Positions 1 through 6,661 are shown, numbered from the stretch's first letter. The stretch is 7,203 nucleotides of DNA from Hyphomicrobiaceae bacterium (GCA_025359005.1 JANYHP010000580.1:1-7203); one strand, 5' to 3'. Numbers and translations: made by a program. The notes: a model not told the origin generated them from the letters alone.

Positions 1-91
1 CGGCGGCGGCGGCCTCCGCGTTAATCTGCTCGGCCTCGGCGGCGCGAGAGGAGGCGGCGGCGTGCGGCTCGGGCGCGTGCTCGGTGCTCAT
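1..91 (-). CDS. grpE: GrpE nucleotide exchange factor, N-terminal fragment
   Basis: The first 30 codons of a reading frame that runs off the left edge. The visible peptide begins MSTEHAPEPHAAAS and is rich in Ala and Glu, which fits the poorly conserved, disordered N-terminus of GrpE but is not diagnostic. The main support is position: in many alphaproteobacteria grpE directly follows hrcA on the same strand, and here it starts 95 bases after the hrcA stop. GrpE is the cytoplasmic exchange factor that releases ADP from DnaK. Two ATGs are possible, at 97 and 91. I chose 91 because a GGAAG Shine-Dalgarno-like run ends six bases before it, whereas it directly abuts the ATG at 97. The conserved dimerisation helix and beta-domain lie outside the window, so the identity rests mostly on context. 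Confidence 0.72.
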   Translation of the reverse strand, partial: MSTEHAPEPHAAASSRAAEAEQINAEAAAA

Positions 92-125
92 GCTCATCTT
101 CCGTTGCAGTCTTTTTCTGTGCCCC

Positions 126-138
126 CGGCGCGACGCCG
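126..138 (-). other. short GC hairpin between hrcA and grpE
   Basis: A perfect 5-bp inverted repeat (CGGCG / CGCCG) with a 3-base loop lies in the 95-base gap between hrcA and grpE. No T-run follows it on the minus strand, so it is not a standard intrinsic terminator. It could modulate read-through or mRNA processing between the two genes, or be a chance product of high GC. The rest of the gap shows only the grpE ribosome-binding site. Confidence 0.25.
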
Positions 139-186
139 AGCGGCTCAAGTCAGCGGGGTGGGATATCGGCCCTTGGCGCCCGGAAA

Positions 187-1335
187 TCAAGTCAGCAGGC
201 GGCCCACGAGTTGGGCGGTATAGTCCACGACGGGGATGATGCGGGCATAATTGAGCCGCGTCGGGCCAATGACCCCCAGGACACCGACGATCTTGTGCTC
301 GGCGTCCTTGAAGGGTGCGACAATCAGCGACGATCCCGACAGCGAGAACAGCTTCGTCTCCGAGCCGATGAAGATGGAGACGCCGTTGCCTTTTTCCGCC
401 GAGCCGAGCAGCCGGATCAACTCGTTCTTGGTTTCCAGGTCGTCGAACAGCGAGCGGATGCGGTCGAGATCGGCCAGCGCGCCGACGTCCTGCAGCAGGT
501 TGGACTGGCCGCGCACGATCAGGCTCTTGCGGCCATCCAGCGCACCCGACCAGATGGCGAGACCGGCATGGACGACCTTCTGCGTCAGTTGATCCAGTTC
601 GGTCCGCGCGTGGGCCACGTCCTGCTCGACCCGCGCCTTGGCCTCCGTCAGCGTCATGCCGCGCAGCTGCGCATTGAGGTAATTGGAGGCCTCGACGAGC
701 GCTGAGGGCGGCAGGCCGGGCGGCGTGGTGATGATACGGTTTTCGACGCGGTTGTCCTCGCCGACCAGCACCACGAGGGCCTTGCCGGGCTCGAGCGCCA
801 CGAATTCGATGTGCTTGAGGCGCGCAACCTGGGTATCGGTCAGCACCACCCCGGCGCACCGCGACAGGCCAGAGATCATCTCGGTCGCTTCCGCCAGCAC
901 GCCGTCCGCAGAGCTATCGGTTTTGGCACCCCGCAACTGTGTATCGAGCACCCGGCGCTCAGTTTCGGCGAGCTTGCCAACCTCCAATATGCCGTCGACG
1001 AACAGGCGTAGCCCGGTCTCCGTCGGCAAGCGGCCGGCGGACGTATGCGGCGCATAGATGAGTCCCAAGTGCTCAAGGTCGCTCATCACGTTGCGGACGG
1101 ATGCCGGCGACAGGGCCATCGGCAGCCCGCGCGCCAGATTGCGCGAGCCCACCGGCTCGCCGGTCGACAGGTAGCTTTCGACGATCAGTTTGAAGATTGT
1201 GCGCGTTCGGTCGTCGAGCGTTTCCAAGCTCTGCGACTTGGCGATGATCAGAGGCCCCTGCGCCCCAGCCAGCGGCGAGGCAGAGGTCAAGGGTGCGCTC
1301 GGGATGGGCGCTCCTGCGGGCCGGTCTCGTGTCAT
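187..1335 (-). CDS. hrcA: Heat-inducible transcription repressor HrcA
   Basis: HrcA is the cytoplasmic repressor that binds CIRCE operators and controls class I heat-shock genes such as groESL; GroEL modulates its activity. The 382-residue product has the family layout. An N-terminal winged helix spans about residues 40-108 (LDDRTRTIFKLIVESYLSTG, then SPASVRNVMSDLEHLGLIYA, then the wing HTSAGRLPTETGLRLFVD). A GAF-like central region follows. The C-terminal hallmark VIGPTRLNYARIIPVVDYTA is at about 355-374. The frame stays open upstream to 1920, but that part reads as low-complexity Arg/Ala shadow sequence. I chose the ATG at 1335, which has a weak GGA five bases upstream. This leaves about 37 residues before the conserved core, longer than usual for a family near 340-360 residues, so a later non-ATG start such as TTG at 1290 is possible. 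It is followed by grpE and divergent from the DUF1330 gene. Confidence 0.95.
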   Translation of the reverse strand: MTRDRPAGAPIPSAPLTSASPLAGAQGPLIIAKSQSLETLDDRTRTIFKLIVESYLSTGEPVGSRNLARGLPMALSPASVRNVMSDLEHLGLIYAPHTSAGRLPTETGLRLFVDGILEVGKLAETERRVLDTQLRGAKTDSSADGVLAEATEMISGLSRCAGVVLTDTQVARLKHIEFVALEPGKALVVLVGEDNRVENRIITTPPGLPPSALVEASNYLNAQLRGMTLTEAKARVEQDVAHARTELDQLTQKVVHAGLAIWSGALDGRKSLIVRGQSNLLQDVGALADLDRIRSLFDDLETKNELIRLLGSAEKGNGVSIFIGSETKLFSLSGSSLIVAPFKDAEHKIVGVLGVIGPTRLNYARIIPVVDYTAQLVGRLLT

Positions 1336-1394
1336 GCGGGTCCGTGTGGGCTCTTGCAACCAGCGCCTACTGTCCACCAAAGGCGGCGGCGCCG

Positions 1395-1424
1395 CAATGG
1401 TCCTGCAGGACATGGGCCTGCAAG
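1395..1424 (-). promoter_or_regulatory. possible sigma-32 (RpoH)-like promoter for hrcA
   Basis: On the minus strand CTTGCA (1424-1419) and CCATTG (1400-1395) are separated by 18 bases. This resembles the CTTGAA / CCAT-type boxes described for alphaproteobacterial RpoH promoters. It would start transcription about 50 bases before the chosen hrcA ATG. Both boxes depart from consensus and the region is GC-rich, so this is a tentative call. I see no CIRCE inverted repeat (TTAGCACTC / GAGTGCTAA) in the 192-base divergent gap. Confidence 0.25.
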
Positions 1425-1527
1425 GCTTGCGGTCCCGACACGGCACCGATGTGCGCGTGCCGCTGGCAGCGTCCAGGTTTCCTGTTACAACGAGCCACCG
1501 GTATTCAGCCCCATCCAGGAGACCAGC

Positions 1528-1815
1528 ATGCCCAAAGGTTATGTCATCGCGCAGGCCGTCGTGACCAACGCGACACAGTGGGCCGTTTATGCCGCTGCCG
1601 CCGGCGAGGCAATCAAGAAATACGGCGGCAAACCGCTGGCCCGCGGCGGCCGCATGGAAGTGGCCGAAGGCGAGGGCCGCGCCCGCAACGTCGTGCTCGA
1701 ATTCGAAAGCCTGGACGCCGCGCGCGCCTATGCGTTCTCGCCCGAATATGCGGCCGCGCGCAAATTGCGCGAGGGTGCCGGACACATCAACATCGTCGTC
1801 GTCGAAGGCGCCTGA
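1528..1815 (+). CDS. DUF1330 family small protein
   Basis: A 95-residue soluble protein of the DUF1330 family, a dimeric alpha/beta ferredoxin-like fold related to the Dabb / EthD barrel proteins and with no assigned reaction. Typical family features are visible: the opening KGYVIAQAVVTNATQW, the central YGGKPLARGGRMEVAEGE, the segment NVVLEFESLDAARAYAFSPEY, and the closing strand HINIVVVEGA. The full expected length is present. The ATG has a good Shine-Dalgarno sequence, AGGAGA at 1517-1522, five bases upstream. The frame is open further upstream, but that part does not resemble the family. It is divergent from hrcA and 89 bases upstream of a dehydrogenase on the same strand, so the two may be co-transcribed. 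Family assignment is secure; cellular role is unknown. Confidence 0.93.
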   Translation: MPKGYVIAQAVVTNATQWAVYAAAAGEAIKKYGGKPLARGGRMEVAEGEGRARNVVLEFESLDAARAYAFSPEYAAARKLREGAGHINIVVVEGA

Positions 1816-1827
1816 CGCTCGGCGCAA

Positions 1828-1868
1828 CGGCCCGGCCAAGTGACGCCGGGCCGAGTGACGCCGGGCCG
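1828..1868 (+). repeat. 15-bp tandem duplication with GC stem-loop
   Basis: AGTGACGCCGGGCCG occurs twice back to back (1839-1853 and 1854-1868). Immediately before it CGGCCCGGC (1828-1836) is the exact reverse complement of GCCGGGCCG, which is present in both copies (1845-1853 and 1860-1868). A 9-bp all-GC stem can therefore form with either copy, with an 8-base or a 23-base loop. No T-run follows, so it is not a classical terminator. It lies between the DUF1330 gene and the dehydrogenase and could damp read-through or stabilise the upstream message. Confidence 0.6.
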
Positions 1869-1904
1869 CTGCGCGCGACGGAAACAGCACGGGGAGACTT
1901 TCGC

Positions 1905-2831
1905 ATGCCGCACGTCGCAATCATCGGCGCAGGCCTGATCGGCCGCGCGTGGAGCGCCATCTTCGCACGCGCGGGCTGGCAGGTGGCGATCTGGGAGCCG
2001 GTCGCGAGCCAGCGGGCGGCAGCGCCTCAGCTCATCGCCGCCCAACTCGCCGACATGGCGCACCACGGCTTGGCCGACGATCCCGACGCCGCAGCCCGGC
2101 GCGTGCGTATGGCCGTCTCGCTGGCGGATGCCGTGCTCGGCGCCGATTTCGTGCAGGAAAACGGCCCGGAACTGCCTGATGCAAAGCGCGCGCTGTTTGC
2201 CGAACTCGACGCGGTCGCACGACCCGGCGTGGTGCTGGCGTCGTCCACCTCGGCCATCGTGCCATCGCACTTCACCGAGCATCTCGCCGGCCGCGACCGC
2301 TGCCTCGTCGGCCATCCCGTCAATCCCCCGCACCTGGTGCCGGTGGTCGAGATCTGCGGCGCGCCGTGGACCTCTGACGCGGCGAAGGCGCGCGCCCGGG
2401 AGGTGTATGCCAGCATCGGCCAGGTGCCCGTCACCATCAACAAGGAGATCGACGGGTTCGTGCTCAACCGGCTGCAAGCCGCGTTGCTGTCGGAAGCGTT
2501 CCGGTTGGTCGAGGAGGGCTATATCTCGCCGCAGGATCTCGATCACACCGTCTCCGACGGGCTCGGCCTGCGCTGGTCGTTCATGGGGCCGTTCGCCACC
2601 ATCGAATTGAACGCACCCGAGGGCATCGCCGACTACTGCCGCCGCTATGCGCCGTTCTTCCGCCGCACCGTCGGCGACCAGCCCACACTCAAAGTGTGGG
2701 ACGACGCCGACACCCAGCGCGTCGCCGAACTGTGGGGGCCAAAACCCAGCGCGGCCGACATCGCCGAGAAATCACGCTGGCGCGACAGGCGGCTTGCTAG
2801 CCTCGCCGCTCATAAGCGGGACGCTGACTGA
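1905..2831 (+). CDS. NAD-dependent 3-hydroxyacyl-CoA dehydrogenase family protein (lambda-crystallin / L-gulonate or L-carnitine dehydrogenase type)
   Basis: A complete 308-residue cytoplasmic oxidoreductase of the short single-unit 3-hydroxyacyl-CoA dehydrogenase superfamily. It begins with a Rossmann fold: GAGLIG at residues 8-13, and an acidic residue (Glu31) at the end of the second strand, which favours NAD over NADP. Further family motifs are QENGPELPDAK (84-94), SSTSAI (113-118) and GHPVNPPHLVPVVE (136-149), which holds the His137/Glu149 catalytic pair. DGFVLNRLQ (183-191) carries the conserved Asn188. The C-terminal helical domain contains the DGLGLRWSFMGPFAT segment. The HPVNPP-LVP-VE form matches the lambda-crystallin / L-gulonate 3-dehydrogenase and carnitine dehydrogenase branch better than fatty-acid beta-oxidation enzymes. 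The substrate cannot be read from sequence. The ATG follows GGGGAGA (1891-1897) by seven bases. The frame is open upstream through the DUF1330 region but is out of family there. Confidence 0.9.
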   Translation: MPHVAIIGAGLIGRAWSAIFARAGWQVAIWEPVASQRAAAPQLIAAQLADMAHHGLADDPDAAARRVRMAVSLADAVLGADFVQENGPELPDAKRALFAELDAVARPGVVLASSTSAIVPSHFTEHLAGRDRCLVGHPVNPPHLVPVVEICGAPWTSDAAKARAREVYASIGQVPVTINKEIDGFVLNRLQAALLSEAFRLVEEGYISPQDLDHTVSDGLGLRWSFMGPFATIELNAPEGIADYCRRYAPFFRRTVGDQPTLKVWDDADTQRVAELWGPKPSAADIAEKSRWRDRRLASLAAHKRDAD

Positions 2832-2936
2832 CGTAACCCGGGGGCCATTCGGGCCTCGGAGGCGCAGCGCTCGCGTGGTTTTCTCAAGCCTTCGCGCAAC
2901 CTAGCCGGCACGCTCGGCCGACCTCACACGAGCCCC

Positions 2937-4007
2937 TCACACCCACCCCATGAGTTCGCGGCGCACGATGGCTTCGATCACGTCGACGCCGCCGGGCGTG
3001 GCGTTCAACGCCGGCACATAGGTGAACTGTTCGCCGCCGTTGTGCATGAAGATCTCGCGGTTCTCGACGTCCAGCTCTTCGAGTGTTTCCAGGCAGTCGG
3101 CGGCAAATCCCGGCGCGACGAGCGCGATGCGCTTGGTGCCACCCCGGGCGAGCGCCTCGACAGTCTTGTCGGTGTAGGGTTGCAACCATGGATCGTTGCC
3201 GAAGCGCGATTGAAACGTGGTGATCAGCTTATCCGCCGGCCAGCCGAGAGCGTCGCGCAACAGCCGCGAGGTCTTCAGGCATTGGCAGTGATAGGGGTCG
3301 CCGCGTTCGAGATATTTCTGCGGCATACCATGATAGGTGGCCATCACCACGTCCGGCGCCCACGGCAGCGATGCCAGATGCGCTTTGATAGAAGCGGCGA
3401 TGGCACTGATATAGACCGGATCATCGGCATACGCAGGGGCTGTGCGGATGGCCGGTTGCCAGCGCATTGTCATAAGGGCGCGGAACGCCTCGTCGTTGGC
3501 CGTCGCGGTCGTGGCCGCCGCATAGTGCGGATAGAGCGGCACGAGCAGGATGCGGTCGCAGCCCTGGGCCCGCAGCGCCTCGATGCGGCTGGCCGTGGAG
3601 GGATTGGCATAGCGCATGGCCCAGTCGACGACCACATCAGGACGCCCCACGAGCCGCGCGGCGAGTTGCTCGGCCTGGTCACGGGTGATGGTCTTCAACG
3701 GGCCTTCGTCGCGCGCGGTATTCCAGATGCTGGCGTAGTCTTTGCCTTTTCGGCCCGGCCGCGTGGTGAGGATGATCAGGTTGAGGATCGGCCACCAGAT
3801 GAGCCGGGGCACCTCGATCACGCGGCGGTCGGAGAGGAACTGCTTGAGGTAGCGCCGCATCGGCCAGTAGCCGGTACCGTCGGGCGTGCCGAGTTGCAGC
3901 AGCAGAACGCCGACCTTGCCCCAGGCGACAACGGGATGGCCGGCAGGCAGGTGGGTGGCGCGCGCCGGAGTGGCGCCGCCGGCATCGACGGGAGTGAGTT
4001 GGTTCAT
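2937..4007 (-). CDS. hemH: Ferrochelatase (protoheme ferro-lyase)
   Basis: Inserts ferrous iron into protoporphyrin IX, the last step of protoheme synthesis, at the cytoplasmic side of the membrane. The 356-residue product shows family motifs in order: VGVLLLQLGTPD near the N-terminus; RRYLKQFLSDRRVIE; VPLYPHYAAAT (about 156-166); TYHGMP with the metal-binding His226; GDPYHCQCLKTSRLL; TTFQSRFGNDPWLQPYT; and PGFAADCLETLEELD with the catalytic Glu307. The protein ends shortly after, at ELMGWV, so it lacks the C-terminal cysteine-rich tail of some Fe-S ferrochelatases. It has four cysteines at 150, 241, 243 and 305, including a C-x-C pair. I start at ATG 4007; GTG at 4016 is in frame and would add three residues. 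Neither start has a strong ribosome-binding site. It lies 118 bases downstream of the LysE-type gene on the same strand and converges with the dehydrogenase. Confidence 0.96.
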   Translation of the reverse strand: MNQLTPVDAGGATPARATHLPAGHPVVAWGKVGVLLLQLGTPDGTGYWPMRRYLKQFLSDRRVIEVPRLIWWPILNLIILTTRPGRKGKDYASIWNTARDEGPLKTITRDQAEQLAARLVGRPDVVVDWAMRYANPSTASRIEALRAQGCDRILLVPLYPHYAAATTATANDEAFRALMTMRWQPAIRTAPAYADDPVYISAIAASIKAHLASLPWAPDVVMATYHGMPQKYLERGDPYHCQCLKTSRLLRDALGWPADKLITTFQSRFGNDPWLQPYTDKTVEALARGGTKRIALVAPGFAADCLETLEELDVENREIFMHNGGEQFTYVPALNATPGGVDVIEAIVRRELMGWV

Positions 4008-4125
4008 GACGGGCACGCGTCCGAAGTGTGCCGGCCCAATAGCCGGGACAAGAGCGCTGCTTATAACAAGTCCAAACTGGATGCGACCAGCCGCGGCGAT
4101 TGCCCCGGGGGCCGTGGCTCATGCG

Positions 4126-4794
4126 TCAAAAGCGCGTGACAAACCCCGTCCGCTTCATCGCCATTTCGCCGATCAGCAAGCAGCCGAAGCCGACCAGCAC
4201 CAGCGCAGCGATTCGGCTCAACTGCGCCATGCGCGCCTCGTCGAGGGTATGGCGGATGCCGCTGATCAGCCGCGAGACAACCAACCAGTAGGCGAAGCTG
4301 CCGCCCATGATCGCCGCTACCATGGTGAGCGCGTCGATATAGCCCTCGATTTCCACGAATGACGACACGCCGCCGAAGATCGCCACCAGCCCCAGAACCG
4401 CGCCCGGATTGGTGATCGTCAGCAGGAACGTCTGCGGGATGTCCCAGATATAATCCATCAGCGTCGCCTTCTCGACCTCGTGGGCGGTCGCGAAATGGGG
4501 CCGCGTGAAGTAGAGCTTGGCGCCCGCGAAAATCAGCGCCAGCCCGCCCATGATCTGGATGGCCGTCCGGTAGTCGCGGATCGCGCCGGAGATGGCATTG
4601 ACGCCCATGGCCGCGCCGAGCGCAATAATGCCGTCGCCGGCCATGATGCCGAGCCCCGCAGCGATACCGCCGAAGAAGCCGCGCTCCACCGCGCGCTGCA
4701 GCCCGAGCAGGTTCACCGGTCCGATGGGCAGTGCCAGCAGCACGCCCACGAGAAAGCCGATCGGGATGATCAAGGGGTTCGGGATATAAGACAT
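4126..4794 (-). CDS. LysE/RhtB-family translocator (amino-acid exporter type)
   Basis: A 222-residue inner-membrane protein with about six hydrophobic segments, near residues 8-31, 41-66, 78-96, 121-147, 153-176 and 194-213. The signature PIGPVN at 23-28 in the first segment, GIMAGD at 49-54 and TNPGAVLGL at 128-136 identify the LysE superfamily, whose members export amino acids or other small solutes using the proton gradient. The substrate cannot be assigned. Length is normal for the family (about 200-220). The ATG at 4794 opens just before the first segment. The nearest purine-rich run, GAGGGGACGGG, is about 15 bases or more upstream, so the start is accepted on homology rather than on a good ribosome-binding site. 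It is upstream of hemH on the same strand with a 118-base gap. It is divergent from an exported unknown protein across 259 bases. Confidence 0.93.
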   Translation of the reverse strand: MSYIPNPLIIPIGFLVGVLLALPIGPVNLLGLQRAVERGFFGGIAAGLGIMAGDGIIALGAAMGVNAISGAIRDYRTAIQIMGGLALIFAGAKLYFTRPHFATAHEVEKATLMDYIWDIPQTFLLTITNPGAVLGLVAIFGGVSSFVEIEGYIDALTMVAAIMGGSFAYWLVVSRLISGIRHTLDEARMAQLSRIAALVLVGFGCLLIGEMAMKRTGFVTRF

Positions 4795-5053
4795 TGCGCT
4801 GCTAACCCGTCCCCTCGGCGACCGGCGTCGCTAAAGCCACACGCATCGCGGCCCTCCAGCAGGCCGTGTGCGGCCCGCGCGCCGCTCGTCTCTGCCCCGC
4901 TTGCAGACAACCCACGCTGATCCTCGGATTGGCATCACCTCCCGAACGCTTGACGCGCACACGCGTTCGGCCGCGCCCACCTGCCCCCGTCCGACGCGGA
5001 CAAGGCAGGAATTCCGGTCGCAGCGGGCCCGGTGCGGTGCTAGTAGGACTGGT
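4795..5053. other. divergent intergenic region with one inverted repeat
   Basis: This 259-base gap separates the leftward LysE-type gene from the rightward exported protein and should hold both promoters. I could not pick out a convincing -35/-10 pair on either strand. The clearest structure is an 8-bp perfect inverted repeat, CCGAACGC (4942-4949) and GCGTTCGG (4963-4970), with 13 bases between. Open frames crossing the gap look like high-GC shadows. Confidence 0.5.
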
Positions 5054-5683
5054 ATGAAGCGCTCCCCGACCCTCGACCACGCGTTAGCTCTACTGATGGC
5101 CGTCGGCCTTGTCCATGGAGCACTTCCGCGAAGCGGTGTGTTCGACACAGCGAAGGCGGCGCCGCCATCCCAAGCGCCCTCAGTGGGGCCACTGCAAAGT
5201 CCTGCGGCCGCGCCCGGGGCTGCTCCGGCGGTGACGACCCTGCCGCCTGCGGTCGGCGAGATGCGCGAGGCAATTCTCGAAGCCGTGCATTCCGGCCGCC
5301 TGGAAGACCTGGCAGTTGCCGTCGATCTCAACGAACTCAAGCCCGAACTTGCCGCAACGCCGGTGCCTGACGCGATCGCCTATTGGCGCAGCGTATCGGC
5401 CGACGGCAGCGGTCGCGACCTGCTGGCGCTGCTGGGCGTCCTGCTGGAGAGCCCCTTTGCAGTCACCCCGCTCGGCCGCGACCCGGAAAATACGCGTTTG
5501 TTTGTCTGGCCGACGTTCGCCGACCGCCCGCTCGCAACCCTCACCCCCGAGGAGGACGCACTCCTCGCCCGTCTCGAGTCCACGGGCAAAGTCGCCACCA
5601 TGATGGCCGCGGGCCGCTATACCGGTTGGCGGGTCGTGATCGGCGGCGACGGCGTCTGGCACAGCTTCCGCCGCTACGATTGA
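5054..5683 (+). CDS. Conserved exported protein of unknown function
   Basis: I do not assign a function. The 209-residue product begins MKR, followed by a hydrophobic stretch at about 9-23 (ALALLMAVGLVHGAL), typical of a signal peptide; AKA at 33-35 is a possible cleavage point. A Pro/Ala-rich linker follows to about residue 66. The remaining 140 residues form a compact, charged domain with conserved-looking blocks: VGEMREAILEAVHSGRLEDL (67-86), PVPDAIAYWRS (103-113), PLGRDPENTRLFVWP (139-153) and GRYTGWRVVIGGDGVWHSF (187-205). It resembles hypothetical periplasmic proteins I associate with Hyphomicrobiales, which supports a real gene. The ATG has AGGA at 5045-5048, five bases upstream; the frame is open further upstream but lacks a signal sequence there. 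It is on the same strand as the L,D-transpeptidase, 189 bases ahead of it, so an envelope role is plausible but only inferred. Confidence 0.82.
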   Translation: MKRSPTLDHALALLMAVGLVHGALPRSGVFDTAKAAPPSQAPSVGPLQSPAAAPGAAPAVTTLPPAVGEMREAILEAVHSGRLEDLAVAVDLNELKPELAATPVPDAIAYWRSVSADGSGRDLLALLGVLLESPFAVTPLGRDPENTRLFVWPTFADRPLATLTPEEDALLARLESTGKVATMMAAGRYTGWRVVIGGDGVWHSFRRYD

Positions 5684-5872
5684 CGCCGCGCCCCGTCTGC
5701 GCTGAACTGCCGGTAACCATAAGCGCTAACGCTGATCGCTTAGCCTCAGCGAAGCCATTATGGCAGAGACTGAGGCATGCGGCATGCGTCCGGCATTTCA
5801 TCGGCGGAGTGTGTGCCTGGGGTGCCCACTGGGCGCCGCTCGAACCGGCAACACAACATCACGGAGAACATC
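5684..5872 (+). other. intergenic spacer with competing stem-loops
   Basis: No gene is seen in this 189-base spacer. TAAGCG (5720-5725) pairs with CGCTTA (5737-5742), while CGCTGA (5730-5735) pairs with TCAGCG (5746-5751). The two stems overlap and exclude each other. Further on are the short palindrome GCCATTATGGC (5754-5764) and a direct GGCATGC doublet (5774-5787). The region ends with the L,D-transpeptidase ribosome-binding site. It may carry a weak terminator and a promoter, but I cannot assign either. Confidence 0.35.
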
Positions 5873-6661
5873 ATGCGGCGACACGGCACGGTATTGGTGG
5901 CATTGGCAGCATTGGCGCCATTCCTGACGGCCGGCGGCGCCACGACGGCGCATGCCCAGGACCGCAGTTGGGTGCCGTGGTACGAGATCGGCGTGCCGAA
6001 GGCCGCGCCCGCCGGCAAAGGCCGCGCCGCCCGCAGCACGTCCGATGACGACACCTCGCCGTTCGCCTCCGGCCCGGTTCGCGGCGGGCAACTCGCTTAT
6101 CAGAAATCGCAGGTCAAATTCCCGCCCATCCTGCAGGGCGGCGCGCGCCCCGACATTTCTCCGCAGTCGCCGCAGACGGTGTCGTTCCGTGCCGGTTACG
6201 CGCAGGGCTCCATCGTCATCGACACCAACGGCCGCGCGCTCTACTACGTGCTCGGCGGTGGGCAGGCCTATCGCTATCCCATCTCGGTCGGCCGCGACGG
6301 CTTTTCCTGGCGCGGCACCGAAAAGATCAGCCGGGTGGCTGCCTGGCCCGACTGGCACCCGCCGCAGGAAATGCGCGAGCGCGACCCGCGCCTGCCGGAG
6401 CTGATGACCGGCGGCGTCAACAACCCGCTCGGCGCCAAGGCGCTCTACCTCGGCAACTCGCTCTATCGCATCCACGGCACCAACGACGCCAAGAGCATCG
6501 GCTACGCTGCATCGTCAGGCTGCTTCCGCATGATGAACGCGCACGTGCTCCATCTCGCCCAGCACGCTGGCGTCGGCACCACCGTGCACGTGCTTGAGCG
6601 GCTGCCCAACGCCTATGCCGACGGCCCGGCGCCGCAGCCGAAGGCCAAAAAGAACGGTTAG
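5873..6661 (+). CDS. Secreted L,D-transpeptidase (YkuD domain)
   Basis: A 262-residue periplasmic enzyme that forms or rearranges meso-diaminopimelate cross-links in peptidoglycan, or attaches proteins to it. The first 28 residues form a Sec signal peptide (MRRHG, hydrophobic core VLVALAALAPFLTAG, cleavage after AHA at 26-28). A Pro/Gly/Ser-rich stretch follows. The YkuD domain spans about 112-241, from GSIVIDTNGRALYYVLGGGQAYRYPISVG to the strand TTVHVLE. The active-site signature is complete: HGT at 201-203, then SSGCFRM at 214-220 with nucleophile Cys217. The C-terminus is a short Pro/Lys tail. I chose the ATG at 5873, preceded by GGAGA (5863-5867) with a five-base spacer; the in-frame ATG at 5777 would put 32 unlike residues before the signal peptide. 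The TAG stop is the start of a RIME-like palindromic element, which may act as a 3' end. Confidence 0.95.
   Translation: MRRHGTVLVALAALAPFLTAGGATTAHAQDRSWVPWYEIGVPKAAPAGKGRAARSTSDDDTSPFASGPVRGGQLAYQKSQVKFPPILQGGARPDISPQSPQTVSFRAGYAQGSIVIDTNGRALYYVLGGGQAYRYPISVGRDGFSWRGTEKISRVAAWPDWHPPQEMRERDPRLPELMTGGVNNPLGAKALYLGNSLYRIHGTNDAKSIGYAASSGCFRMMNAHVLHLAQHAGVGTTVHVLERLPNAYADGPAPQPKAKKNG

Noticed and set aside
1293..1904. Upstream extension of the dehydrogenase reading frame to 512 residues
   Set aside because: The Rossmann fold starts at ATG 1905 with GGGGAGA at proper spacing. The upstream part is Arg-rich shadow sequence overlapping DUF1330.
1336..1920. Upstream extension of the hrcA reading frame to 577 residues
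   Set aside because: The extra 195 residues are Arg/Ala-rich with no HrcA homology and run antisense through the whole DUF1330 gene, which has a clear family match and ribosome-binding site.
1728..2546. 272-residue minus-strand open frame
   Set aside because: It is antisense to the dehydrogenase, with His/Arg-rich composition and no motifs.
2832..2936. Bidirectional terminator between the convergent dehydrogenase and hemH genes
   Set aside because: Only 4-bp stems such as GGCC/GGCC and CCCG/CGGG are visible and there is no adjacent T-run, so I cannot support a terminator.
4017..4125. Separate hemH promoter or Irr/iron box in the gap after the LysE-type gene
   Set aside because: TTGGAC and TATAAG occur close together but at wrong spacing (four bases), and no iron-control-element-like palindrome is visible.
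3042..4139. 365-residue plus-strand open frame
   Set aside because: It is antisense to hemH, rich in Arg/Gly/Ala, has no recognisable domain, and is a typical high-GC shadow.
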